From Leifsonia sp. ZF2019 (GTDB lineage Bacteria; Actinomycetota; Actinomycetes; Actinomycetales; Microbacteriaceae), in contig NZ_CP065037.1 of NCBI RefSeq assembly GCF_019924635.1, forward strand, positions 372,001 through 436,000: DNA of 64,000 bases. The letters are read 5' to 3'. The position numbers and the translations under genes are program-made. The notes under the pieces are model-generated. The model saw only the letters and a list, made by a program, of their open reading frames with translations, searched no databases and was not told the origin of the DNA. This document shows positions 34,826-42,799 of the stretch, piece by piece. Position 1 is the first letter of the stretch, and every line of letters starts with the position of its first letter.

Positions 34826-35734
34826 ATGTCCCCTTCGACCGACAAGCCGTCAGCCGACATCACCGCATCCGACGCCAAGCCCGACGAGCCGGAGGCGGCC
34901 CGCGCGCTGGACGTCGCGTTCGACCGGCAGCTCCGGCAGTCGCGCGTCGCGCACCTGCGCGCCTCCCGTCGAGCCGAACTGGTGGGCCGTGCGCTCGCCG
35001 ACGTCGACGACCGCTTCGTCGAGCTCACGTCGGCGGTCGGACGGTTGGAGGCGCCCCTCCTGGTCCCCCGGGAGGTCCGGCCGTCGCCGGGCGAGCTGCA
35101 CACCATGAGCCTGGTCACCACGAACAGCAGCGACCGGCTCTTCTTCGCGACCCCGCCGTACGACCTCACCTGGACGACGTTCCAGCCACCGGGCGCAGCG
35201 GGCACGCAGGCGCACGGGCCGAGCGTGTAAAAGCAGCAGGCGAGCATGTTCGTCGACCTGGTCGAGACGTACGTCGACCGCCCGGTCGCCGAGGGCGGCT
35301 GGATGTACGCGGGCGCCGGCCTCGGCCTGTGGTTCAAGCCGAAGTCGCCCTCGACGTACGTCCGGGTCTCGGGACTCGTCGACTACGAGTACGACTGGGC
35401 GGACAGCTCCAGCCTCCAGGTCGCCCATAACCGCGCCCAGCTGTGCGTGATGGTGCAGCACCGTCGCGGCCCCGGCGACATGGAGACCATCCTCGACACC
35501 CGCGACCAGCTGTGGTCCGACGGCACCTCCTGGTACGAGGACCACAGCGACAGCGGGGGAGGCTACTGGCCCAACCAGAACTACTTCTTCGCCACCAGCA
35601 GCGACTGGTACCTCGTCTGGATCTGGATGAACGGCGGCATCGACTTCTCCACCAAGGACACCTTCGGCTCGAGCAAGGCGTTCCAGACCTGGCACGCGAA
35701 AGTGCCGTTCATCGTGTTCGAGCAGTGGGCGTGA
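34826..35734 (+). pseudogene. Unrecognised gene interrupted by an in-frame TAA stop
   Basis: An ATG at 34826 with GGGAGG at 34815-34820 opens a frame of 134 codons that ends at TAA (35228-35230). The very same frame continues for 168 codons to TGA at 35734, with an internal ATG at 35246. Both halves have normal high-GC codon use, and the sense of the protein (aromatic, Trp/Tyr-rich second half such as WMYAGAGLGLWFKP and SDWYLVWIWMNGG) runs on across the stop. A single change from TAC or another sense codon would restore a 302-residue protein. I do not recognise the family; the first half has an alpha-helical Arg/Glu segment, the second is beta-rich. Either a recent nonsense mutation, a read error or two separately translated halves. 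Confidence 0.75.
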
Positions 35735-35750
35735 GCCGGCTCGTCCCGCT

Positions 35751-35793
35751 GCTTCCGTGCCGGGTCGGCGTAGACCTCCCCGGCACGGGAAGC
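35751..35793. terminator. Bulged hairpin terminator between convergent genes
   Basis: GCTTCCGTGCCGGG (35751-35764) pairs with CCCGGCACGGGAAGC (35779-35793), a 14-bp stem with a single bulged base and a 14-nt loop, 17 bp after the stop of the interrupted gene and before the end of the secreted-peptide gene. Confidence 0.75.
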
Positions 35794-35811
35794 GGCGTCA
35801 GATGAGTCCCG

Positions 35812-36117
35812 CTAGAGGATGTTCACGTAGTACCCGTCGGATGCGCTCCCTTTGTTCCAGGTTGCCGAGCCGCCTGGTGCAACGGTGAAGGTAGCGCTGC
35901 CGGTGGTCTGATTCTTCGCGTTGAACGAAACGATCTGATATCGACCCGAGAGGTTCGTGCACGGATTCTTCACCGTGGCAGCGGTGCGCGATGCGTTCAC
36001 CGAAAGGTTGACCTTCGTGCAGGTTCCAGCGGCTTGGGCCGGAGCAGCGGCGGCCAGGCCGACGCCGGTGAGTGCGGCGATCGTGAGCGCGGCGCTGGCG
36101 AGTTTGAGCATGGTCAT
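35812..36117 (-). CDS. Small secreted protein of unknown function
   Basis: A 101-residue protein. Residues 1-30 form a signal peptide (Lys, hydrophobic core, AQA-A cleavage region). The mature part of about 71 residues is Thr/Ser/Asn/Gly-rich with two Cys (GTCTKV and KNPCTN) that could form a disulfide, giving a compact beta protein such as a small bacteriocin-, inhibitor- or binding-type domain; no family recognised. GGAGG lies 7 nt before ATG 36117. The gene is notably lower in GC than its surroundings (31 of 60 bases in 35881-35940), which suggests recent acquisition. A long imperfect hairpin lies in its presumed leader. Confidence 0.75.
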   Translation of the reverse strand: MTMLKLASAALTIAALTGVGLAAAAPAQAAGTCTKVNLSVNASRTAATVKNPCTNLSGRYQIVSFNAKNQTTGSATFTVAPGGSATWNKGSASDGYYVNIL

Positions 36118-36138
36118 CGTGTGTCCTCCATTGGATAC

Positions 36139-36190
36139 TCATGACGTCGACCGAGAAGACTCCGGCGGAGCAGAAGTCGACGACTCATGA
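36139..36190. repeat. Imperfect 52-nt inverted repeat upstream of the small secreted protein
   Basis: TCATGACGTCGAC (36139-36151) matches the reverse complement of GTCGACGACTCATGA (36176-36190) apart from two extra bases, and an inner CTCCG-G-CGGAG hairpin sits at the centre. It lies 22 nt upstream of the minus-strand ATG at 36117, so it would be in the 5' leader or at the promoter. The remaining DNA up to 36380 has no other gene that I can support. Confidence 0.6.
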
Positions 36191-36380
36191 ACAGGAGCCT
36201 CTGAAGGCGAGCCACCGAAATGCGTAGGTCCGGAGCGGATAGGCGAAAGCCGCTAGGCGATGTCAGCGTCAGTTCCGGGTGAATCGACCAGAATCCCGCG
36301 CCGACGCTTGAGGCTCGTCCGTAGTCGCCGAGGGAAGTTCAGTGGTGGTCGGGCAGGCTGCCGGCGGTAACATCAAGAAT

Positions 36381-37115
36381 GTGACCGACAGCACTGCCCC
36401 CACCCGCCCGCGCCGTTCCGCTCGCAAGTCGGGGTGGAAGTCGCTGCTGCGGGATGTCGTCGTCATCTTCGTGGTCGCGGTGCTCGTCTCGTTCCTGATC
36501 AAGACGTTCGTCGCGCGCTCGTTCTACATCCCGTCCGGATCGATGGAGAACACCCTCCAGATCAACGATCGGATCATCGTCAACGAGCTGCAGCCGAAGC
36601 TGTTCCCGCTCCAGCGCGGCGACGTGGTCGTGTTCAAGGATCCGGGCGGCTGGCTGCCCGCGCCCGCACCGAGCACCGGCAACGCGCTGCAGCAGGGCGT
36701 CGGCGCGGTGCTCGACTTCGTGGGCCTGGGCGCCTCCGACAGCGACCAGCACCTCGTCAAGCGGCTCATCGGCCTGCCCGGGGACAAGATCAGCTGCTGC
36801 AACGCGCTCGGTCAGATGAGCGTGAACGGGGTGCCGCTCAAGGAGCCCTACGTGCTGCTCCCCGCCGGCGTCGATTCCGTCTCCGCCGTCTCCTTCACGA
36901 AAACAGTTCCGGCGGGCAGGGTGTGGGTGATGGGCGACAACCGCTACAACTCGGCCGACTCCCGGTACCACATGGACGACCCGGGCGGCGGCTTCGTGCC
37001 GCTGGACGACGTGGTCGGCAAAGCCTTCGTGATCAGCTGGCCGCTGAGCCACTGGTCCTGGCTGAGCGACTACCCCGAGACCTTCGCCGGAGTCGAGGAT
37101 GCCGAGAAGAAGTGA
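36381..37115 (+). CDS. lepB: Signal peptidase I
   Basis: A 244-residue membrane serine protease that removes signal peptides outside the cytoplasmic membrane. One N-terminal helix (about 25-42) is followed by box B SFYIPSGSMENT (nucleophile Ser54), box C RGDVVVF, box D HLVKRLIGLPGD (catalytic Lys126) and box E MGDNRYNSADSR. An insertion between boxes C and D (about 85-120) is typical of actinobacterial enzymes. The start is debatable: GTG 36381 fits the family N-terminus and has a TAACAT -10 seven bases upstream (leaderless), while GTG 36342 has an AGGGAAG ribosome site and would add 13 residues. It converges on the next VOC gene. Confidence 0.93.
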   Translation: MTDSTAPTRPRRSARKSGWKSLLRDVVVIFVVAVLVSFLIKTFVARSFYIPSGSMENTLQINDRIIVNELQPKLFPLQRGDVVVFKDPGGWLPAPAPSTGNALQQGVGAVLDFVGLGASDSDQHLVKRLIGLPGDKISCCNALGQMSVNGVPLKEPYVLLPAGVDSVSAVSFTKTVPAGRVWVMGDNRYNSADSRYHMDDPGGGFVPLDDVVGKAFVISWPLSHWSWLSDYPETFAGVEDAEKK

Positions 37116-37130
37116 TGGCGGTGAGCCGGC

Positions 37131-37562
37131 TCACTGCAGGCAGAACTCGTTGCCCTCCGGGTCGCGCATCATGATCACGAACTCCTCGAACGGCCCCCAG
37201 TAGCCGGCGAGCGTCTTCTCTTCTGTCGCGCCCAGGGCGAGGAGGCGGTCGCGCTCGGCCGCCAGCTCCTCGCGGGTCGCCCGGCGGTCGTCGAACGGCG
37301 TGATGTCGAGGTGCACCCGATTGCGCTGGCGCTTCTCGTGCCGGTAGCGCGAGAAGTAGAGCCGCTGGTGCCGCGGATCCCCGTCCCACGCCTCGGCGCG
37401 TTCGGCGAGCATGTCGTCGTCGAAGCCGGACTCGCGCAGCGCGACGACGTCCTCCTCCGGCCAGCCGCTCCAGGCGGGGTACCCGAGCACGGCGCACCAG
37501 AAGGTGGCCAGGGCGGCGGGGTCGTCGGCGTGGAAGGTGACGTTGGCGATGCGCGCGGTCAT
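37131..37562 (-). CDS. VOC-family (glyoxalase-like) protein
   Basis: A 143-residue protein of the vicinal-oxygen-chelate fold in the glyoxalase_6-like group: NVTFHADDPAALATFWCAVLGYP at the N-terminus, NRVHLDITPFDDR in the middle and MRDPEGNEFCLQ at the C-terminus, giving potential metal ligands His, His and Glu at the usual spots. Such proteins are hydrolases, dioxygenases or antibiotic-resistance proteins; substrate unknown. The ATG at 37562 gives the normal family length. It is convergent with lepB. Confidence 0.85.
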   Translation of the reverse strand: MTARIANVTFHADDPAALATFWCAVLGYPAWSGWPEEDVVALRESGFDDDMLAERAEAWDGDPRHQRLYFSRYRHEKRQRNRVHLDITPFDDRRATREELAAERDRLLALGATEEKTLAGYWGPFEEFVIMMRDPEGNEFCLQ

Positions 37563-37678
37563 ACCGGAAGGGTAGCGCCGGAGTCCTGCGTCGACACGCC
37601 GCTCAGCTCGCCGTTCGAACGGAGATCCGGGCGGGTGCCGGCAAGATCTCCGGAATTGTCGGGTTGGGGACGCGCCGC

Positions 37679-39058
37679 TCACTGGCCGGAGAAGTCGAGC
37701 GCGTCGTCGGCGACGGCGATGACGGACCAGGTTCCGCCGTCCGCATCGGTCAGCTCGTAGGCGGGGACCAGGAGCACGCTCCCGTCGGGCTGCCACTGGC
37801 TGGCGAGGCCGAGGCGGGCGCTGACGATGTGGACGCGGTGCACCGGCCACGCGAGCGGGGTGCCGGCCGAGGGGGCCGCGGGCGGCTGTGTGGCCGGAGC
37901 GGTCGCGCCGTCGGTCGCGCCGTCCGCCGGGACCGGTGACATGGCGGGCGCGCCGTCCTGTACGGCGCGCGCGGCGAGCGGCATCGCGGTCTGCGTCGGG
38001 CCGAACCGCGGGTCGGAGAGACGCTCGAACGCCTTCTGGGCGCTGACGACCGGGTAGTCGCCGGCGCTGACGACCGGGGCGAGGAAGCCCGAGGCGCTGA
38101 CGATCCCGCTCTCGGCGAGCTCGAGCGACCAGGACTGGTCCACCCGCTGGCCGTCGACCACGAGCCACGCTTGGGCCGTGCGGGTGACGGCGCCGTCGTA
38201 GGTCTCGGAGGTGAACTCGAACGAGCCGGGGTCGCGCCCCGCCGACGAGATGAGCGAGCGCAGGGCGGAGATCGCCGCGTCCGCCGAGGGGAGGGGTGCG
38301 GTGGGCGTGCAGGAAGGGGAGGCGCCGCTGCTGTCGTCGCCCGCACCTCCCGGGTCGGTCGTGCACGCGGCGGGGGAGAGCGCCCAGTCCGAGTAGAAGA
38401 AGCTCAGGGTGCCGTCGAGGCCGACGCTGAGGGAGGGCGCGGTGCCGTCCTGCGGGCCGGTCGTCCACGCGCCGTCCTTCAGCTCGGGGGTCGCGCTGAG
38501 GCCGAGCGCCGCGGCGAGGGCGGTGACGGTCTTCGTGTCGGAGGCGGACCGCGGGTCGAACCCGTACGCCTTCGCCGTGCCTGCGGAGGTGGAGAGCCCA
38601 GAGGCGGTGAAGCTGTTGCGGCCGAAGCCGAAGCGGTAGGCGAGGTCGGAGGCGGACCCGGATGCGGCCCGCGGCGCGATGCTGCCCTCGGTGGCCGAGC
38701 CTCCCGTCGCCCCGCCGCCCGCCCCGTTGCCCGAACCGCCCAGCGAGATCGGTGCGGCCGCACCACCCGCGAGCGTCGTGCCCGCCGTCGTCGTGCCGAC
38801 CGCGAAGCCCGCGCCGCCGATGATCGCGATGGATGCGGCGACCGCGGCGATCGGGCGCCACAGCGAGCGGCGACGGGAGCGGGCCGCGTCGAGGTCGGCG
38901 AGGGGTGCGGCTGTGTCGTCCTCGCCTCCTGCGCCGCCCGCGTCCGCGTTCGCCCGCGCGATCGCGTCCTCCACGAAACCGGCCGAGGGCTCCACCCCCG
39001 CCGCCGGGTCGGTGGCGCGCAGTCGCGCCAGCGGGTCGAGCTCGTTGTCGTCGGTCAT
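37679..39058 (-). CDS. Membrane-anchored putative sigma-factor partner
   Basis: A 459-residue protein. Residues 1-72 are cytosolic and acidic with a DPLARLRATDPAAGVEPS opening, residues about 73-100 one membrane helix, and the rest a Gly/Ser/Ala-rich extracytoplasmic domain with beta segments and a Pro/Ala-rich linker near 395-415. GGAGG precedes ATG 39058. It lies 65 bp downstream of an ECF sigma factor gene in the same direction, the position of an anti-sigma factor, but the zinc motif HxxxCxxC of ZAS anti-sigma domains is absent. So regulation of the sigma factor is inferred from position only. I do not recognise a named family. Confidence 0.75.
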   Translation of the reverse strand: MTDDNELDPLARLRATDPAAGVEPSAGFVEDAIARANADAGGAGGEDDTAAPLADLDAARSRRRSLWRPIAAVAASIAIIGGAGFAVGTTTAGTTLAGGAAAPISLGGSGNGAGGGATGGSATEGSIAPRAASGSASDLAYRFGFGRNSFTASGLSTSAGTAKAYGFDPRSASDTKTVTALAAALGLSATPELKDGAWTTGPQDGTAPSLSVGLDGTLSFFYSDWALSPAACTTDPGGAGDDSSGASPSCTPTAPLPSADAAISALRSLISSAGRDPGSFEFTSETYDGAVTRTAQAWLVVDGQRVDQSWSLELAESGIVSASGFLAPVVSAGDYPVVSAQKAFERLSDPRFGPTQTAMPLAARAVQDGAPAMSPVPADGATDGATAPATQPPAAPSAGTPLAWPVHRVHIVSARLGLASQWQPDGSVLLVPAYELTDADGGTWSVIAVADDALDFSGQ

Positions 39059-39123
39059 GTCGATCACCCTCCGTGGGAAGCCTTCATCCCTGTCTCTGTC
39101 CGCGCGGGCGCGGATCTTGCACG

Positions 39124-39642
39124 TCAGAAGGCGTGCCTCTCCCCCCACGCCTCGCGCAGGCGCTTGCGGGCGCGGGAGAGCGCCGAGTCCGCTCCCGACC
39201 GCGAGACTCCGAGGACCGCGGCCAGCTCGGCGCCGTCGAGACCCTCCCAGGCGTGCAGCAGCAGGATGCGACGGTCGCGGTCGCCGACGCTCATCAGCGC
39301 CCCGCGCAGTTCCGCGTCGACGAGGGCGCTCAGCTCAGGATCCTCGCCGACACGGGCCTCGCCGGCCTCGGGTACCTCCGCCACCGGAAGGTCGACGGCT
39401 TTGCGGCGATGGTTGGCGAGGGTGAACCCCGCCGTGCGGTAGAGCCAGGGGAGCACAGCCGCGTCGGGCACGTCGTCGCGGCGCCGCCACGTGGTCGCGA
39501 ACACGTCGGCGGCGAGATCCTCGGCATCCTGACGCGGGCCGCGCCGCGCGAAGTACCGGACGAGCGCGCCCGAATGCTCGCGCACCACGGCGGTGAACCA
39601 GTCGGCGTCGTGCGCGGGCGCGCGGGAATCGTCGTCGGGCAT
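39124..39642 (-). CDS. ECF-type RNA polymerase sigma factor
   Basis: A 172-residue sigma-70-family protein with region 2 (LVRYFARRGPRQDAEDLAADVFATTWRRRDDVP, including the -10-binding helix) and region 4 (LSVGDRDRRILLLHAWEGLDGAELAAVLGVSRSGADSALSRARKRLREA key words GLDGAELAAVLGVSRS). The two are joined by a short linker, with no region 3, as in extracytoplasmic-function sigma factors. ATG 39642 follows a G-rich GAGGGGG ribosome site. The downstream membrane protein is probably its regulator. Target promoters are unknown. Confidence 0.92.
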   Translation of the reverse strand: MPDDDSRAPAHDADWFTAVVREHSGALVRYFARRGPRQDAEDLAADVFATTWRRRDDVPDAAVLPWLYRTAGFTLANHRRKAVDLPVAEVPEAGEARVGEDPELSALVDAELRGALMSVGDRDRRILLLHAWEGLDGAELAAVLGVSRSGADSALSRARKRLREAWGERHAF

Positions 39643-39786
39643 CGCCACCCCCTCGATGGTGTCGGTGTCACGGTCGGTGTCGTCGTCGGCTGCGGTCCTG
39701 GCGATCCTCACACTCCGGTTGTGTCGAGTATCCCGTGGATCTTGCAGGCGGGGAGGTCATCCGTTCCCGTTCCCTCTTGACGCTCC

Positions 39787-39803
39787 ACTTGCTTTTTGCA
39801 AGT
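39787..39803. promoter_or_regulatory. HxlR-type operator and promoter of the VOC-HxlR operon
   Basis: ACTTGC-TTTTT-GCAAGT is a perfect 6-bp inverted repeat lying between TTGACG (39777-39782) and -10-like AAGTAT/TATGAC (39800-39808), about 43 bp before the VOC ATG. The HxlR regulator encoded as the second gene would bind here and repress its own operon. Confidence 0.7.
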
Positions 39804-39845
39804 ATGACTTCCGTCAGGAGTTCAGAACCGTCGAAGGAGACCACG

Positions 39846-40280
39846 ATGACTGCGATGTTCGTCAACCTGCCCGTCACCGACCTGGAGCGCGCGAAGGCGT
39901 TCTACACGGCGATCGGCTTCCGCATCAATCCGCTGTTCTCCGATCACAATGCGGCGTGCGTCGTGGTGGAGGAGGACCACAGCTACTTCATGATCCTGGT
40001 GCGGGAGTTCTTCCAGACCTTCACCGACCTCCCCATCGGCGATCCCGCGACGAACCCCTCGGTGTCGACGGCGATCTTCCTCGACAGCCGCGAAGCGGTG
40101 GACAAGGCCACCGCAGACGGGCTGGCGGCGGGCGGCTCGGAGGCGCGACCCGCAGCCGACTACGGCTTCATGTACCAGCGCCAGCTGACCGACCCGGACG
40201 GCAACATCCTCGAGTTCGGGTGGATGGACCCGGTCGCCGCCCAGCAGGGCCCCGAGGCCGTGGCGAATCAGCAGGCCTGA
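39846..40280 (+). CDS. VOC-family protein in an HxlR-regulated operon
   Basis: A 144-residue glyoxalase/bleomycin-resistance-like protein (FVNLPVTDLERAKAFYTAIGFRINPLFSDHNAACVVV; C-terminal QLTDPDGNILEFGWMDP). The metal His of glyoxalase I is not obvious in the first strand, so it may be a PhnB/YeaC-like member rather than a true lyase. AAGGAG lies just before ATG 39846. It is the first gene of a two-gene unit with an HxlR regulator 5 bp downstream and an operator in the promoter, a layout typical of inducible detoxification. Confidence 0.88.
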   Translation: MTAMFVNLPVTDLERAKAFYTAIGFRINPLFSDHNAACVVVEEDHSYFMILVREFFQTFTDLPIGDPATNPSVSTAIFLDSREAVDKATADGLAAGGSEARPAADYGFMYQRQLTDPDGNILEFGWMDPVAAQQGPEAVANQQA

Positions 40281-40285
40281 GGTCG

Positions 40286-40927
40286 ATGGCCGCACGCGAC
40301 TACGGGCAGTACTGCGGGGTCACCCGGGCTCTCGAGCTGGTGGGCGAACGCTGGGCGCTGCTCATCATCCGCGACCTGCTCGTCGGGCCGCGCCGCTATG
40401 GGGAGCTCGCCGCGGGTCTGCCGCGCATCCCGAGCAACATCCTGGCGGCGCGGCTCAAGGAGCTGCAGGAGGCGGGCATCATCCGCCGCGCTCCGCGCTC
40501 CCGCATCATCGTCTACGAGCTGACCCCGTACGGCCGGGAGCTCGAACCGGTGGTGCTCGCGCTCGGCGCGTGGGGCTTCAAGGCCATGGGGGAGCCACGC
40601 GAGGAGCAGATCGTCACCCCCGACTCGATGACGATGGCGTTGCGCACGGCGTTCCGCTCCGAGGTCGCCGCGGAGCTGCCCGCCACGGTGTACGGCGCGC
40701 ACTTCGGGGCGGCCGAGCTGCTCATCCGGGTCGATGGTGCCGCGCTCGACGTGGCGCGCGGCGACGGTCCGGCCGATCTGGCCTTCGCCGCCGGGCCCGG
40801 CATCCGCCGGCTGATCTCGGGTGAACTCGCCCCGGGCGCGGCGATCGCGTCCGGAGTGGTCGAGGTGCTGAACGGGCGCGGCGAACTGCTCGACCGGTTC
40901 GCCGACACGTTCCACTTGGCGGCCTGA
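40286..40927 (+). CDS. HxlR-family regulator with C-terminal sterol-carrier-like domain
   Basis: A 213-residue protein. Residues about 5-95 are an HxlR winged helix (VTRALELVGERWALLIIRDLLVGPRRYGEL, PSNILAARLKELQEAGII); residues about 120-210 resemble an SCP2-like ligand domain (AELLIRVDGAALDVARGDGPADL). Longer HxlR proteins with this extra domain occur in actinobacteria. The ATG overlaps the spacer directly after the VOC stop, with TGAGGTCG serving as a ribosome site. It probably represses the upstream VOC gene through ACTTGC-N5-GCAAGT. Confidence 0.88.
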   Translation: MAARDYGQYCGVTRALELVGERWALLIIRDLLVGPRRYGELAAGLPRIPSNILAARLKELQEAGIIRRAPRSRIIVYELTPYGRELEPVVLALGAWGFKAMGEPREEQIVTPDSMTMALRTAFRSEVAAELPATVYGAHFGAAELLIRVDGAALDVARGDGPADLAFAAGPGIRRLISGELAPGAAIASGVVEVLNGRGELLDRFADTFHLAA

Positions 40928-40996
40928 GGGGCGCGGGCCGCACCGGCGCCGAGCTCTGTTCGCCCGCATCCGGCACACTGGACGCGGGAGGTCGTC

Positions 40997-41890
40997 ATGG
41001 AGAGCCGTGGAACGTCGTGGCCGTCGCTCGAGGTCGAGGCCTGGGGGTCGACGCGCGAGACGCTGCACATGTGGCTGCAGATCGTCGGCAAGCTGCGGAT
41101 GGTGGGCTCGCCGTTCGTCAACCACTGGTGGCATGTGACGTTCTCGCTGAGCGCCCGAGGACTGACGACCGGCGCGATCCCCGTCGACGGCGGGGTGCTC
41201 GACATCGAGTTCGACCTGCTCGACCACCGCCTGGTGCTGCGCACGAGCGACGGCGGCCGCGAAGAGTTCGCGTTGACAGCGATGACCGTCGCCGAGTTCT
41301 ACCGCCGCACCTTCGACGCCCTCGGCCGTCTCGGCATCGCGCTGGAGATCGTCCCGACGCCGAACGAGGTCGTCCCGGCGATCCCGTTCGCCATCGACGA
41401 GGAGCACTGCACGTACGACCCCGGGCAGGTCCACGCGTTCTGGCAGCAGCTCATCCGCGCGGACGGGGTTCTGCGACGCCTGCGCGCGGAGTTCCGGGGC
41501 AAGGCGAGCCCCGTCCACTTCTTCTGGGGCGCCCTCGACCTCGCGACCACGCGCTTCTCCGGCCGCCCGGCTCCCGTGCATCCCGGCGGCGTGCCGAACT
41601 GCCCCGACCGCGTGATGGTGGAGGGGTACAGCGACGAGATCAGCAGCTCGGGGTTCTGGCCGGGCGGAGGCCGTGAGGGCGCCTTCTACTCCTACGCGTA
41701 CCCGGAGCCGGCCGGCTACGCGGAGACGCCGGTGCCGGAGGGCGCGTACTACGACCCGGCGCTGGGCGAGTTCCTTCTGCCGTACGAGGTCGTTCGCCTG
41801 GCGGAGGACCCGGAGGCGCTGGCGCTGGAGTTCCTACGGGTCACGTCGGCGGCGGCAGCGCGGCTGGGGGAGTGGCCGGCGATCGGCTGA
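40997..41890 (+). CDS. DUF5996-family protein
   Basis: A 297-residue conserved protein of unknown function, matching the DUF5996 pattern: WPSLEVEAWGSTRETLHMWLQIVGKLR, the NHWWHVTFSLSARGLTTGAIP block, IEFDLLDHRLVL and a late FHGALDL-like HFFWGALDLATTRFSGR segment. It is cytosolic and has no signal peptide. No catalytic role is known. The ATG at 40997 follows GGGAGG. Its 3' end overlaps the convergent esterase gene by 57 bp, so one of the two C-termini may in practice be shorter. Confidence 0.82.
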   Translation: MESRGTSWPSLEVEAWGSTRETLHMWLQIVGKLRMVGSPFVNHWWHVTFSLSARGLTTGAIPVDGGVLDIEFDLLDHRLVLRTSDGGREEFALTAMTVAEFYRRTFDALGRLGIALEIVPTPNEVVPAIPFAIDEEHCTYDPGQVHAFWQQLIRADGVLRRLRAEFRGKASPVHFFWGALDLATTRFSGRPAPVHPGGVPNCPDRVMVEGYSDEISSSGFWPGGGREGAFYSYAYPEPAGYAETPVPEGAYYDPALGEFLLPYEVVRLAEDPEALALEFLRVTSAAAARLGEWPAIG

Positions 41891-42799
41891 CCTGCCGAAT
41901 CGCTCCGCCAGCACCCGCACCGCCGCCTCCCGGTCGGCCGTGCCGCCGGCTTCGTGCCCGGCGCCCGGCCACTCGTGGAAGACGACCGGCGCCGCATAGG
42001 CCGCCACTGCTGCCTGCGCCGTCTCCGGTGGGCAGATGTCGTCGGCGAGCCCGTCGGAGATCCAGCCGGGTGCGATGGCATGGCGGGCGGAGGTGACGCC
42101 GTCCACGTATGCGAGGGTGCGGGCGACGGCGGCTGCTTGGGCGGGATGCTCGGTCAGATAGGCGCGCAGCTCCGTCCACGGGCCCGCTGCCGCCTGCTGC
42201 AGCGCGAGCGGTGCCGCCGTCAGGAACGGGGCCTGCGCGAGCACCGCGACCAGGTCGGGCACGAGCGCGCCCACGCCGAGCGCGATGCCGCCGCCCTGGC
42301 TGTTGCCGATCATCGCGACCCGGGAGGCGTCGACCTCGTCGAGCGCGCGCACGGCTTCCACGGCGCGGACGGCGTCGACGAAGACTCCTCGGTAGTAGGA
42401 CCGGCGGGGGTCGTCGATGCCGTCGAGGAGGTGGCCGGTGCTGCCTCCCCCCTGCGCGTGCGTGCCGACGGTGAGGTGGGCGTGCCCCGCGGCGGACCAG
42501 GTGAGATCGTCGATCGGCGAGAGCCGTCCGGCCCCGTAGCCGTTGGCGTGCACCACGGCCGCCAGGGGACCGCTGCGCTGGCGCGGGACCCGCAGCCACG
42601 CGCTGACGGGCCGGCCGCCGGCGCCGCGGAACGAGAGGTCGAAGACGTCGACCGTGGTCAGGCCCGTGTCGACCGGGGTTCGGCGGAGGTCGAGGGGGTG
42701 GCGATGCGCGGACTCCAGGGCTTCGTCCCAGTACGCGCGGTAGTCATCGGGCGTCGGCAGGAGGTCGTGGCCCAGAGGAGCGGGGAACGGCGACGTCAC
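41834..42799 (-). CDS. Acetylxylan esterase/cephalosporin-C deacetylase-like hydrolase (AXE1 family)
   Basis: A 321-residue alpha/beta hydrolase. The N-terminal FPAPLGHDLLPTPDDYRAYWDEAL and DVFDLSFRGAGGRPVSAWLRVP blocks, the nucleophile elbow GNSQGGGIALGVG, Asp in GLADDICPPETA and His in WPGAGHEAGG match the AXE1/Cah family, which removes acetyl groups from xylan oligosaccharides or cephalosporins. There is no signal peptide. GTG 42799 overlaps the stop of the small SGNH gene by 4 bp, and the unit follows the GH36-GH27 genes, so it probably deacetylates imported glycan fragments. It also overlaps DUF5996 tail to tail. Confidence 0.88.
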   Translation of the reverse strand: MTSPFPAPLGHDLLPTPDDYRAYWDEALESAHRHPLDLRRTPVDTGLTTVDVFDLSFRGAGGRPVSAWLRVPRQRSGPLAAVVHANGYGAGRLSPIDDLTWSAAGHAHLTVGTHAQGGGSTGHLLDGIDDPRRSYYRGVFVDAVRAVEAVRALDEVDASRVAMIGNSQGGGIALGVGALVPDLVAVLAQAPFLTAAPLALQQAAAGPWTELRAYLTEHPAQAAAVARTLAYVDGVTSARHAIAPGWISDGLADDICPPETAQAAVAAYAAPVVFHEWPGAGHEAGGTADREAAVRVLAERFGRSADRRPLPQPRCRRRRDP

